From contig NZ_CP020809.1 in assembly GCF_002157835.1 (NCBI RefSeq), forward strand, positions 2,356,001 through 2,420,000: 64,000 nt of DNA, given 5' to 3'. Both the position numbers and the translations under genes were made by a program. The notes below the pieces were generated by a model that ran no database searches, had not been told where the DNA came from, and saw only the letters and a program-made list of their open reading frames with translations. Origin of the DNA: Mycobacterium dioxanotrophicus (GTDB taxonomy: Bacteria > Actinomycetota > Actinomycetes > Mycobacteriales > Mycobacteriaceae). Positions 24,261 through 33,681 of this stretch are shown piece after piece. Numbering within the stretch: position 1 is the stretch's first letter; every line of letters begins with the position of its first letter.

Positions 24261-25978
24261 TGACGATCAGCTACCCGTCGGGGCCACTCACCCCGCACGC
24301 CGCCTACTACCACCTCAAGGGCCGCTATCCACTGGTCACACTGTGGTCACCCGACGAGACGATCAAGATCTCCATGCTTGGCGGGCAGGCGATGCCCGAC
24401 CGGTTCCTCGCCCCCGAGTGCGTGCAGATCAAGCGTGATGGCCTCAAGGGTCTGATCGCGCCTTGGGACATGGTCGACCAGAAGGGCGCCACCGAGGACG
24501 GTGTGACGTTCGTCGACGCCATCCAAGGCCCCACCGAGGTGGAGATCAAAGTGGTCTGCCGCGGCCGGGACCCGCAGCATCTGCGCAAGGTGGTGCGGGA
24601 CCTGATCGCGTCGATCGACAAGAAACGCACCAGTGAGCTGTCGTTCATCGACCACGGCACAGGTACCCGGTGGTGGTCGGATGTGCGGTGGTTCAAGGGC
24701 CCACCCGAGGTGTACAAGATCGGCGAATCAGTCACGCAGGAACTGACATTGGTGCTGCGCGCCGACTCGGGATTCTGGCGGACCTTCGCGCACACTGACT
24801 CGTTCCGCTTCACCTACGACGCGGTCAGCGACTCGTTCACCGTGGATTATCGCGGCACGCAGAATCTCGGGACAGTGCCGCAGCGCTACACCGGTAGCGG
24901 TGGTGGCTACTGCACCTCCGATGGCTCCCAGATGATTTGGGTGGATGATCCGGCGCACCCGACGAGCACGCAGTCCCGCGAGGTCGTCAACGGGCCCTGG
25001 CCGGGATTCTCAACCACCACGAACAACCAGGTCATCAGCCAGAAGCATGGTGGGTTCGGTGAGTTCTCGGTGCCGGAGTCGGCGCGGAACACCCTGTGGG
25101 GGCGGATGAACCGCAAGCCCGACGGGTCATGGGGCGGTGACGGTGTGCGCCTGTACTACGGGCTCGGCTGGATTCGCCTGTCGTACTACATCAACTACGT
25201 CGAGGTCGGAGTGCTGCGTGAGCAGCCGCTGATCATCCCTCCGCTGCGGGGTGAGGAGTTCAGCCTGGTCTGCGGCTATGAGGGCAACGAGCGCATGTTC
25301 AAGGCGCTGCGCAACGGTGCCGAGATCATGTCGGTCAAGGAATCCGGTTCCGGCTCGTTGGTGGATGCGAACCATCGCGGTGTCGGCAACGGCATGTTCG
25401 CTGGGGCCGCGATGCTCACCCAGGCCACCCCATCGCCGATCACCAAGCTGTCCGCCGGAGACAACTCGACGGTGTCGCAGACCGGATATGTGAAGCGGCT
25501 CAACATCGGTGATCAACCAATGGCTGACAAGTACACGGTTTTCGGGCCGGGGACATTCAAGTTCGCGTTGGGGCCTGGAAGGTCGGAGATGATCGAGTTC
25601 GGTCCGCTGCTGCCGAATCAGGTGGTGTGGATCGACACGAGTCGGCAGAACCCGAAGATCAAGGATCTGACGTCGGTGCCGCCGACGACGCAGGAACTCA
25701 ACTCGTGGCAGAAGGCGCTTGACGATTTCCTGTCCTGGTCGCTGGGGAACAACACACCGTTGCTGAAGCAGCAGATTGAGAGCGCGTTCGGGATCGTGCC
25801 GCCGCAGGGAAACCTGTACTCGCTGCTGAAGGGGCGGTGGGCGAAGGAATCGTCGATTCCGCCGAAGCCCTCGGGTAAACCGGCTGAGCCGTATTACGTG
25901 AAGGTCGCGATCGACAACGGCAACGCCGACTCGAAGATCCTCGTGTCGGGAACCGCGCAGCGGAGATACCCACTCTGA
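24260..25978 (+). CDS. Minor tail protein, distal-tail (Dit-like)
   Basis: The ATG shares its A with the tape measure stop. The 572-residue protein follows the tape measure gene, the place of the distal tail protein. The N-terminal half contains a Dit-like strand pattern (GPTEVEIKVVCRGRDPQHLRKVVRDL, ADSGFWRTFAHT). A middle beta-sandwich (residues 200-410) may be a galectin- or carbohydrate-binding insertion, and the C-terminus is Pro/Lys-rich. Confidence 0.7.
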   Translation: MTISYPSGPLTPHAAYYHLKGRYPLVTLWSPDETIKISMLGGQAMPDRFLAPECVQIKRDGLKGLIAPWDMVDQKGATEDGVTFVDAIQGPTEVEIKVVCRGRDPQHLRKVVRDLIASIDKKRTSELSFIDHGTGTRWWSDVRWFKGPPEVYKIGESVTQELTLVLRADSGFWRTFAHTDSFRFTYDAVSDSFTVDYRGTQNLGTVPQRYTGSGGGYCTSDGSQMIWVDDPAHPTSTQSREVVNGPWPGFSTTTNNQVISQKHGGFGEFSVPESARNTLWGRMNRKPDGSWGGDGVRLYYGLGWIRLSYYINYVEVGVLREQPLIIPPLRGEEFSLVCGYEGNERMFKALRNGAEIMSVKESGSGSLVDANHRGVGNGMFAGAAMLTQATPSPITKLSAGDNSTVSQTGYVKRLNIGDQPMADKYTVFGPGTFKFALGPGRSEMIEFGPLLPNQVVWIDTSRQNPKIKDLTSVPPTTQELNSWQKALDDFLSWSLGNNTPLLKQQIESAFGIVPPQGNLYSLLKGRWAKESSIPPKPSGKPAEPYYVKVAIDNGNADSKILVSGTAQRRYPL

Positions 25979-26003
25979 TGGTGTGGGTATCGGGCGGTGA
26001 CGC

Positions 26004-27728
26004 GTGACAGCGGCCACCGCGGACCTCGCGCGCCTGAACGACCGGCTGCTGCACGGCGACGTCGCAGCGCAGGCCGAGGCCGCCGAGACGCTCGCCCGCA
26101 TGCAGGACGAACTGGACATCGACTGGACGTTCACGCTGTGCGACGAACTGTGGCGCGACATTGACCAGTTCGGCGCCGACCTTATGGAGGCGTCCGGCAC
26201 CGATCCGCGCAACGACAAGGGCGCGGCCACCATCAAGACCAAGGGCAGCTCCGACCTCGTCGGGCCGATGAAGCAGTGCCGCAAAACGTTGCGCGGTGTC
26301 CTCGTTGAGACCGGCAGTGTTCGGTTGCCGTACTACATCGACACCCACGACTGGGCCTATGAGAAGGCAGCGTGGACCAGCACCGCGAATTGCGTTGGCA
26401 TCTGGGACATCCTGAACTACCTGACGATCTGGCCGTCATGGTTCCTGCCGATCCAGCTGCAGCCGTTCTCCCACGCTGTGTTCGTGGGCCCGCTGGTGAC
26501 GGTGATCGAAAACATGATCTCCGAGTGCGCGTTCCGTATCCAATCGGGCATCAACGAGTTCTTGAACAACGCGCTGTCACTGAATCCAGATGTGCGGGCG
26601 TGGTTCGGGACGATCCTGCAGGCGATCGAGCGTGACGGGCTGAATCCTCAGGCGTTGCTGGAGATGCTCAAGACGCCGATGTATGTGGTGCGCACCAATC
26701 CACTCGGTGATGGATCTCCGTTGGTGGCCAAGACGGTTCGGATGGAGTCGTGCGGCACCACGATCAAGGATCTGACGAAGGCGTACGGCGTCGACGTGAG
26801 CGTCACGCTGTGGCGTGAGGGTGATCCGCAGCCCGACAAGTGGGCCAACCTGACCAAGCCCACCTATGTCGTGAAGGTCACCGACCGGTCCCAGATCGAA
26901 GGTCCGACGCACACGATCCTGGATTCCATTTTCCGCACCACCGTCGACCTGGGTGGTTCGCTCGGCGGCATCTTCGAGCCGATCATTCAGCAGGTCCAGT
27001 CGATGCCGGGTGTGTACGTGTCGCCGGTGTTGGGGGTGAACTGGACGCCGCCGTACGCGATCGTTGTGGCACCCGAGCATGGTGGGGATTCGCCCCTGGT
27101 GTCGTGCAGGATCACGGACCACACACCGAAGGCGTGGCAAATAGCCATCGGCGGTCACTCGCCGAAGTTTATTAACGATTTCATCAACGCAACCCTGTCC
27201 TGGCTAATCGACAGCCTGATGATCGTCATCGGTTTCACGGGGGTGCCGTCCAACATTCTGGACGGCTTCATGTCGGATTCCCTGTTCGCGTTCCAGCTGA
27301 TCCAGCACTACACGCGGCGGTCCGAGATGGGCCCGATGCACCCGAACATTGAGGTGTTCATCCCGACCCAGTCACCGCCGTACAACATCGAAGCTGTCTT
27401 CTCATTCCTCACGGCGCTGTTTGATACCCGGGGGTACACGTCGGCGCAGGCGGTGCTGAAGAACGCCCCGTTCGGCCCGTATGCGTTGGGACGCGACATT
27501 TTCCGCGGCGGCCTCATGTCACTCATCTACCCAGTGCCGGGGGGTGGTTGGGAGATGTACACCGACTACGTCGAGGACACGCCGTGGCGGTACTCGCCGA
27601 AGGAACGCGAGCTGATGGTGCAGATCGGCGACGGCCGCGCAGAGGAAGCGCCGATCGCCAGACATCAGCGATTCATATCTGGGTTGTTCGAAAGCTTCAA
27701 CGTCCTAACCCTCGCCCCGAGAACGTAG
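26004..27728 (+). CDS. Minor tail protein, tail hub (ReqiPepy6 Gp37-like)
   Basis: GTG start. The 574-residue protein resembles the Gp37-like hub family of actinophages: an N-terminal helical region with LARMQDELDIDWTF, LPYYIDTHDWAYEKAAWT, then AWQIAIGGHSPKFIND and a C-terminal beta region (ERELMVQIGDGRAEE). Hub proteins link the distal tail to receptor-binding proteins. The family call is from memory of conserved segments. Confidence 0.65.
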   Translation: MTAATADLARLNDRLLHGDVAAQAEAAETLARMQDELDIDWTFTLCDELWRDIDQFGADLMEASGTDPRNDKGAATIKTKGSSDLVGPMKQCRKTLRGVLVETGSVRLPYYIDTHDWAYEKAAWTSTANCVGIWDILNYLTIWPSWFLPIQLQPFSHAVFVGPLVTVIENMISECAFRIQSGINEFLNNALSLNPDVRAWFGTILQAIERDGLNPQALLEMLKTPMYVVRTNPLGDGSPLVAKTVRMESCGTTIKDLTKAYGVDVSVTLWREGDPQPDKWANLTKPTYVVKVTDRSQIEGPTHTILDSIFRTTVDLGGSLGGIFEPIIQQVQSMPGVYVSPVLGVNWTPPYAIVVAPEHGGDSPLVSCRITDHTPKAWQIAIGGHSPKFINDFINATLSWLIDSLMIVIGFTGVPSNILDGFMSDSLFAFQLIQHYTRRSEMGPMHPNIEVFIPTQSPPYNIEAVFSFLTALFDTRGYTSAQAVLKNAPFGPYALGRDIFRGGLMSLIYPVPGGGWEMYTDYVEDTPWRYSPKERELMVQIGDGRAEEAPIARHQRFISGLFESFNVLTLAPRT

Positions 27729-27737
27729 GAGAGCACT

Positions 27738-28586
27738 GTGCCTGATGAGCCATATCCGACCAAAGTCGTTGACGGGGAAGAATACTGGGAGATTCCCTGC
27801 CTGGTGCCGAAAGAGTCAGACCCGGAGCGGGGCGCCTACATCTTCTTCGCCAAACCCCTGGACGGGGTGACGGGTATCGCGGGTCTGATAAAGGGCGATG
27901 CGGGAAAGCACACCATCGTCGACACCGACATTGATCGCACGGTGCTCGAATGGAACGATCCGACACCGGATTTCGCGCAGTTCGTGGAAACCGTCCCCGG
28001 TAGCGACACGACGTCTCAGGTGGTCAAGCTGCAGATGTCGCAACGCAAGGGACCTCCCGGAGATGATGGGGACACGGTTCTCACCCCAACCGATTACGGG
28101 ACTCCGAACGCGAAGGACATTCTGCAGGTCAACGACGCTAAGACTGCGTTCGAGTTGGTGCAGCAGAGGGTCGTTCGGTCACACTGGCCCGGCAGTCTGA
28201 GTAACGCGCCATCTGGTACGACGGCGACATTCCAGCTCGGCGTGGTCAGCATCTCGGCGGGCGTCTACAAGAATCCGTTCCGCCTGCACATCAATGCCGG
28301 CGCGACGGTAATCGGGTCGAGCGCTGACCTGAAGGTGGACATCGTCGCACGGCTGGGCGCCGCTGATGGCCCGATCATCGGCTACGGGGCTGGCGTTGCG
28401 GGGATTCAGACGCAGCGCACCGTGGTGGTTTCTGGGCCGCCGGCGGGCACCTCGGTGTCGAACGCCGACTACTTCGTGGCGGGTGGCGCTGCGGCCACCG
28501 TCTACCTGATGGCGGAGAAGAAGTCTGGTGCCGCGACGTATGCCACGACGGAGCCGTGGTTCTCGGTTGACGTGGAGTACGTGTGA
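27738..28586 (+). CDS. Minor tail protein (282 aa)
   Basis: GTG start with AGGAG upstream. The first 120 residues hold a small alpha/beta domain and a collagen-like triplet remnant (KGPPGDDGD). The last 140 residues form a beta-sandwich (TATFQLGVVSISAGVYKNP, PWFSVDVEYV). It is probably a baseplate or upper fibre component. The stop overlaps the next start. Confidence 0.65.
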   Translation: MPDEPYPTKVVDGEEYWEIPCLVPKESDPERGAYIFFAKPLDGVTGIAGLIKGDAGKHTIVDTDIDRTVLEWNDPTPDFAQFVETVPGSDTTSQVVKLQMSQRKGPPGDDGDTVLTPTDYGTPNAKDILQVNDAKTAFELVQQRVVRSHWPGSLSNAPSGTTATFQLGVVSISAGVYKNPFRLHINAGATVIGSSADLKVDIVARLGAADGPIIGYGAGVAGIQTQRTVVVSGPPAGTSVSNADYFVAGGAAATVYLMAEKKSGAATYATTEPWFSVDVEYV

Positions 28587-31500
28587 CCGATCCACTTCCG
28601 GATTGGATGCGGCAGACTCCGAATCTGGAGTCCCTGCACAATCTCCCGGATGTTCCGTGGGGTGGCTACAGCAAGCAGGGTGTGCCGCTGCCGTCGCTCC
28701 CGGACCTAACGAGGTTGGTTCTCCAGCTACTGGAGAAGTTCCTCGGCGATGTAGTCCTCGCGCTCGTCGGAGTCCTTGTCCCTGGGTCTCCGGCGTTCGA
28801 CCAGCTCAAGGACTTCGCCGAGAGCATCCCCGTTATCGGCGACATCATCCAGATCGTCGAGACCGTCCTCAAAACCGCCCCCATTGCCGCGGTGAACATC
28901 GTGGGCAGCATCATCCACCTGTTGACTCGCGTGCCGGCTGGTGCGATCACGAACGAGACGCCGAATCTGCAGGCCGCGCCGTGGGCGTCGTTCGCCGAGG
29001 GGTCTATCGCCGACAACCCGGATTGGACTGTCGACCTCGCGAAATCGCGCACGGCTGACGGGACCGGAGCCGCGCGGGTGGTGGCCGATGGGCGCACGAA
29101 GGTGTTGCGTTCCGGCGAGCCCCGCGGCGACGTGTCGGCGCAGGATGACTACATCGCGGTCGGCGCCGGCCAGTCGATCACGGAGTCGGTTTTTGTTGCG
29201 CACGAGGGCTATTCGGGTACTGGCGCGGCAATCCTGTTGCAGGTAGTGCCGTTCACCGCGGCGGGTGCTGGTACGCCGGTGCAGCTCGACGCGTACACCC
29301 CGGCCGCTGCCGATCTGGCGTGGCCGGGGCGCATGTTGTCGGGCGTGTGGGCGGTCCCCGACGGTGTGATCGGTTATCAGAAGCGTTATGTCCTGACCTC
29401 GGACGCCACAGCGGGCACGTTCTTTCTCGATGATGCGTCGGGGCGACAGACGGGCAAGATTCCGCAGTCTGCGGTAGACAATCTGCCGGAAGCGTTGCAG
29501 GACATGTTGGGTCGCTGGCAACTGCTGATCGGCGTGATCGTGGGGGCGTTCGGCGGCGTGGGCGACACGCTGGAGGACCTGGCCGAGACGCTGGTGAACA
29601 TCCCAGCGCACGTGATCAAGGGCGTGCTGGGCGCGGCGGGGCTGGACGATGACCTTCAGGCGGTCGTGAACATCCTGGCTAAGGCGTTGGGGCACAAGGG
29701 GTCTGGCAACGCATCGCTGGGCGAGCTGCTGAATCTTGCGGGCATGGTGAAGAACGCGGCCAGCATGGGCCAGGATGCGTTGGGCATCCTCGGCGTCCGC
29801 AACGCTGAGCCGGTGTCGTCGGGCATGATGGCCACGGGCGACTCGAACTATCCATGGGCGAACGCGAACACGTGGGTGCCGGTCGCGCCGGGTGTTGCCA
29901 AGGGTGTGACGCATCGGATCGGCAAAGACAGGCCCATGGGTGTGGTGTCCTGGTACGGCTACGGCAACGTCGGCATCACCGGCGCCTACGTGATTGCGCT
30001 GGGTATCGACGCCACGACCGGCCTGCGCACGGTCAAGCATGTGTCGCCGAACATCGCCGGACTGCTGCCTCCGGGATCGACCGTGGCCGACCGCGGCTGG
30101 GTGTTCTACGAGATCGAGACCGCCGACGCCGTAACCCAGAAGCGGGGCGAGGACTGGGAATACTCGGTGATGTTCGTCGGCGGGACGCACCACATCTGGG
30201 GCTTGTCGTACGCCGATGCGATCGTGGATCACCCGTATGCGCAGGTGAAGTCGTTCGGCTTTGAGCATTCGTGGTCGTCGCCGCCCGCGCTCGGATCCAC
30301 AGTCACGAAGGCGGCAGCCACGTCGTCGCCGGATGTGCTGTGGATTGAAACGGCGATCGAGACGGGCAACACAGCATCCCAGCACGAGCCGATGTGGCTG
30401 TACCTCGGCACTGAGCCGACGGAGATTGCCGTCCCGAACTGGTGTGCGCGTGTCATCGCGGTGGCCCGTGGCGACGGCGGTGGCGGGCATCTCGGCGGCA
30501 GTGTCGGGTTCGCGGGTCAGGGTGGCGAGCCGGGCCTGGCCGCGGTCGCGGTGTGGGACCGCGGGGTCGACTTCCCTGGGGAGGGAACGACGCTCATTGC
30601 GCTCAACCCTGGCCCGGGTGGTGCTGCAGGCGCGTCCCCGCTCGCGCAGAACGGGGGCGATGGCGTGGGCACCACAATGTCCATTCCGGGCCGCAGCGTC
30701 ACCGCAGAGGGCGGTAAGGGCGGCAAGGGTGTGCGCTTCGTCCTGACTAGCGGCAAGCCGGTGGGCCGCGGCACGGGCTCGGAGCCGTTCGCCTATGAGG
30801 GATATGAGTTCCCAGGCGGCGGCGACCAGAACGCCTACAGCGGTGACGGTATCGCGCCCGGTGGTGGCGCGAACGGTGGCAACTGGTCGACGGTCACCGC
30901 CGGCGGTCGCGGCGCCAAGGGGGGTGGCTGGGTGGTGTTCCTGCCGGGTGATCCAGTGGGCGGCTCTACGCCGCCACCAGTGACGAATGTGCCCCCACCG
31001 CCGCCGATCATCTCGCTTGCTGAGGCGACATTCTCAAGCATCACCATCAATCTGGCGCAGGGCTCGACGCTGGCCGGCGTGCCGCGGGTTCGCTCGGTGG
31101 GCAGCCCGAAGCGCACGCAGATCCTCACGGCCACGGGTGTTCCGCGCACACGTTCGGTGGGCGTGCCGTCGATCGGTGCGCCGCCTCCGATGCCGACGTA
31201 CGTCGACAAGGGCGTAGGCGGTACCGGTACGGGCGTCCCGTCGGCGTTCAATTTCACGGCCCCGGCCGGTGCGGACCTGTTTATCGTGGTCTCGACGGAT
31301 CGCACGTCGAACATCAACGGCGCGAAGCTCGATGGCGTCACCAACAGCGCTCCGGTCGCCGGTTCGGCGCACAACAACGTCACCACCTACGGGTCGACGA
31401 AGGTGTACCGGTTCGCAGGCGCGGGCACGGGCACTGGCTCACCGCAGTCGGTGCAGGCGGTCGGCTCAGGCATCGCGTGGTGGGTGGTGCAGGTCGTGGC

Positions 31501-31786
31501 GGTCTCTGGCGTGAGCAGCGTTGGTGAGCCGACGATCGCGTTCGGCAACGGCGACACCGTGACTCAGGAGCTTCCGGCCGGGTTCGGCCTGCAGATCATC
31601 GGCTCCGGCGGCGGCGGTAGTGGTGGTGGCACCTTGTCCGCGATCACGGGCGTCACGAACCGGTCGCTCTTGTCCACGTCGGGCACGTCGCAGGCGATCA
31701 GCACCAAGACGACAGCGGCGACGATGACTGCCGCGCTGTCGACGCCGACCGCGTGGGCCGCAATCCACATCCCACTCAGCAGCTAG
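28583..31786 (+). CDS. Large minor tail protein, putative receptor-binding fibre (1067 aa)
   Basis: GTG start overlapping the previous gene. The N-terminal 130 residues attach to the baseplate (hydrophobic helices near LLEKFLGDVVLALVGVLVPG). Residues 140-300 form a carbohydrate-binding-like beta domain. A helical section, a galactose-binding-like section and a glycine-rich region (about 620-800) follow. Two copies of a VPR-x-RSVG-x-P motif occur at about 833-860. The C-terminal 180 residues are a beta-sandwich tip that may contact the cell surface. Confidence 0.75.
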   Translation: MTDPLPDWMRQTPNLESLHNLPDVPWGGYSKQGVPLPSLPDLTRLVLQLLEKFLGDVVLALVGVLVPGSPAFDQLKDFAESIPVIGDIIQIVETVLKTAPIAAVNIVGSIIHLLTRVPAGAITNETPNLQAAPWASFAEGSIADNPDWTVDLAKSRTADGTGAARVVADGRTKVLRSGEPRGDVSAQDDYIAVGAGQSITESVFVAHEGYSGTGAAILLQVVPFTAAGAGTPVQLDAYTPAAADLAWPGRMLSGVWAVPDGVIGYQKRYVLTSDATAGTFFLDDASGRQTGKIPQSAVDNLPEALQDMLGRWQLLIGVIVGAFGGVGDTLEDLAETLVNIPAHVIKGVLGAAGLDDDLQAVVNILAKALGHKGSGNASLGELLNLAGMVKNAASMGQDALGILGVRNAEPVSSGMMATGDSNYPWANANTWVPVAPGVAKGVTHRIGKDRPMGVVSWYGYGNVGITGAYVIALGIDATTGLRTVKHVSPNIAGLLPPGSTVADRGWVFYEIETADAVTQKRGEDWEYSVMFVGGTHHIWGLSYADAIVDHPYAQVKSFGFEHSWSSPPALGSTVTKAAATSSPDVLWIETAIETGNTASQHEPMWLYLGTEPTEIAVPNWCARVIAVARGDGGGGHLGGSVGFAGQGGEPGLAAVAVWDRGVDFPGEGTTLIALNPGPGGAAGASPLAQNGGDGVGTTMSIPGRSVTAEGGKGGKGVRFVLTSGKPVGRGTGSEPFAYEGYEFPGGGDQNAYSGDGIAPGGGANGGNWSTVTAGGRGAKGGGWVVFLPGDPVGGSTPPPVTNVPPPPPIISLAEATFSSITINLAQGSTLAGVPRVRSVGSPKRTQILTATGVPRTRSVGVPSIGAPPPMPTYVDKGVGGTGTGVPSAFNFTAPAGADLFIVVSTDRTSNINGAKLDGVTNSAPVAGSAHNNVTTYGSTKVYRFAGAGTGTGSPQSVQAVGSGIAWWVVQVVAVSGVSSVGEPTIAFGNGDTVTQELPAGFGLQIIGSGGGGSGGGTLSAITGVTNRSLLSTSGTSQAISTKTTAATMTAALSTPTAWAAIHIPLSS

Positions 31787-31793
31787 GAGCAGC

Positions 31794-32207
31794 ATGGCAA
31801 ATCAGTGGTACGACAAGGGCGTCGAGAAATTCGCGGCCGGACAATGCACCTGGGGCATTGGCAGCGCGGGCGACACCATCAAGGCGGTCGGCGTCTCAGC
31901 TTCCTACGCGTTCAGTCAGGCGCACGAGTTCCTGGCCGATGTGCCGTCACTCGCCCGGGTGTGCACGTCCCCGGCCCTGACTGGAAAGTCGTACACGGCT
32001 GGCGTTCTCGATGCCGATGACGCCCTGTTCACGGCGGTCACGGGCGCGCAGGTCATCGCCGCCGTCGTCTACAAGGACACCGGCAACGCCGCCACCTCGC
32101 CGCTGCTGTTCTATATCGACAGCATGACCGGTCTGCCGTTCACGCCGTCGGGTGCCGACGAGCTGATCACGTGGCCGAACGACGCCGGGAAGATCGCCGT
32201 TCTGTAA
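31794..32207 (+). CDS. Minor tail protein (137 aa)
   Basis: ATG after GGAGCAGC. It is a small alpha/beta protein (MANQWYDKGVEKFAAGQ, VYKDTGNAATSPLLFYID). Similar proteins are found among mycobacteriophage minor tail genes and probably decorate the tip. The stop overlaps the next ATG. Confidence 0.6.
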   Translation: MANQWYDKGVEKFAAGQCTWGIGSAGDTIKAVGVSASYAFSQAHEFLADVPSLARVCTSPALTGKSYTAGVLDADDALFTAVTGAQVIAAVVYKDTGNAATSPLLFYIDSMTGLPFTPSGADELITWPNDAGKIAVL

Positions 32208-33520
32208 TGGCCGGGTACAACGTCTATTTCGACGGCGCGAAGGTAAACGACGCGCTGGTGCCGGGCCCGACGTACACCCTCGATGGCCTGGCGTCCGTCA
32301 CCGACTGCTCGGGCCGGATCAGGGCGACCTACGTCAACGACGCGGGGATCGAGTCGGACCTGTCGTCGCCCTTGCCGCCGGGCACGCTGGTGACGCTGGA
32401 CTATCCTCGCGGCTCCGAGCTGTCACCCGCGGATCAGGCCGCGGTCGATGCGATCGTGGCGGCGTCGATGGCCGAGTCGAAACCCCCGGGTGTGGTGCTG
32501 GCCATCACCGGGCCGCGCGGCAACTACTTCCAGGCGTACGGCAACACCAAAGCGTCGGGCGGGCGTCCGGTCACGATCGACGACCACTTCCGCATCGCCT
32601 CGACCACAAAGAGTTTCACGTCCACGCTGGTGATGCGTTCGATCGCGGCCGGACGTTTGTCGCTGGACGGCACACTCGAGCAGTACCTCCCCGGCATCGG
32701 CATTGCCAATTCGTCGTCCATCACGATCCGGCACATGCTCACCATGCGGTCGGGCATCGCGGACTACAACGCCAGCCCCGCCGTGCTGCTCTACCTCATG
32801 CTCACCCCCACGGGCTCGTGGAATGAGCAGACGACGGTGAACTACATCCGTTCCGGCAAGCCACTTTTCACACCCGGGTCGGCCTATCAGTACAACAACG
32901 GCAATTTCGTTCTGCTGGGCCTGATCCTGAAAGCGGTGACGGGCAGCTACATTCGCGATCTGCTGATGGACGAGTTGATCACCCCGCTCGGCCTGATCGA
33001 GACGACATGGGACGTGAACGCCAGCGGCAAGGGCTCGCCGGTCGTCAAGCCTCCGGCTGGTGGCACCGCGCAGTGGAATCCCGACTTTCTCGGCGCAGCG
33101 GGCGCTCTGACCTCCACGGTTGGCGACCTGATCAAGTGGGCGCAGGCGATGCGCGACCACACCCGCCTCGACGCGGCGACGTGGGCGCACTGGACCGACC
33201 CCGACTCACCCACGAGCGACTTCCTTGGCTACCCGGCACCGTTCCCCGCGGGCACTCCGGTCCAGTTCGGATACGGGCTCGGGCTGGAGTCGACGGGAAC
33301 GTGGTTCGGGCACAACGGATCTTGGCTGGGCTACGACGGTCAGACCGGTTTCGACAGCGTGTCTGGTGCGTGCATGGTGATCCTGGAGAACATGCAGACC
33401 ACGACCGGCAATGGTCCGGTCCCGCTGGCCGCCTACACCACGATTTTCCGCAGGGTCGCCGAATACCTCTATCCGGGCAGCATGACCACGCAGCCGAACT
33501 ACAAGCAGCCCACACCGTAG
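32207..33520 (+). CDS. Minor tail protein with serine beta-lactamase/D-Ala-D-Ala carboxypeptidase domain
   Basis: The first 65 residues are a fibronectin-III-like module. Residues 75-425 are a class C beta-lactamase-fold hydrolase with all three motifs: STTK with the nucleophile Ser132 and Lys135, YNN at 229-231 and HNG at 369-371. Family members cut D-Ala-D-Ala or related peptide and ester bonds. Its position among tail genes suggests it trims or docks on cell-wall peptides during adsorption. A signal peptide is absent, as expected for a virion protein. Confidence 0.85.
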   Translation: MAGYNVYFDGAKVNDALVPGPTYTLDGLASVTDCSGRIRATYVNDAGIESDLSSPLPPGTLVTLDYPRGSELSPADQAAVDAIVAASMAESKPPGVVLAITGPRGNYFQAYGNTKASGGRPVTIDDHFRIASTTKSFTSTLVMRSIAAGRLSLDGTLEQYLPGIGIANSSSITIRHMLTMRSGIADYNASPAVLLYLMLTPTGSWNEQTTVNYIRSGKPLFTPGSAYQYNNGNFVLLGLILKAVTGSYIRDLLMDELITPLGLIETTWDVNASGKGSPVVKPPAGGTAQWNPDFLGAAGALTSTVGDLIKWAQAMRDHTRLDAATWAHWTDPDSPTSDFLGYPAPFPAGTPVQFGYGLGLESTGTWFGHNGSWLGYDGQTGFDSVSGACMVILENMQTTTGNGPVPLAAYTTIFRRVAEYLYPGSMTTQPNYKQPTP

Positions 33521-33528
33521 GAGGACTC

Positions 33529-33681
33529 ATGGACTATCCGTGCCCGCAGTGCGGTCGTGCCCGTGTCATCCCGTCGGGCAGCAACACCCCGCGCTGCTAC
33601 GAGTGCGAGCCCGTCGAACTGTGGATTGACGCCGCGAACGCCTACCTGGCGCACCACCCCGAGGCCGAGGGGGGTAGCTGA
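33529..33681 (+). CDS. Zinc-ribbon micro-protein (50 aa)
   Basis: ATG with GGAGGA upstream. It contains CPQCGRARVIPSGSNTPRCYEC, giving C-x2-C-x16-C-x2-C, a minimal zinc ribbon, then a short helix. The stop overlaps the next ATG. Function unknown. Confidence 0.55.
   Translation: MDYPCPQCGRARVIPSGSNTPRCYECEPVELWIDAANAYLAHHPEAEGGS

Noticed and set aside
28727..30490. Long minus-strand open frame across the large minor tail gene
   Set aside because: Arg/His-rich composition typical of an antisense shadow; no start site or domain, and the forward frame is contiguous with the tail operon.
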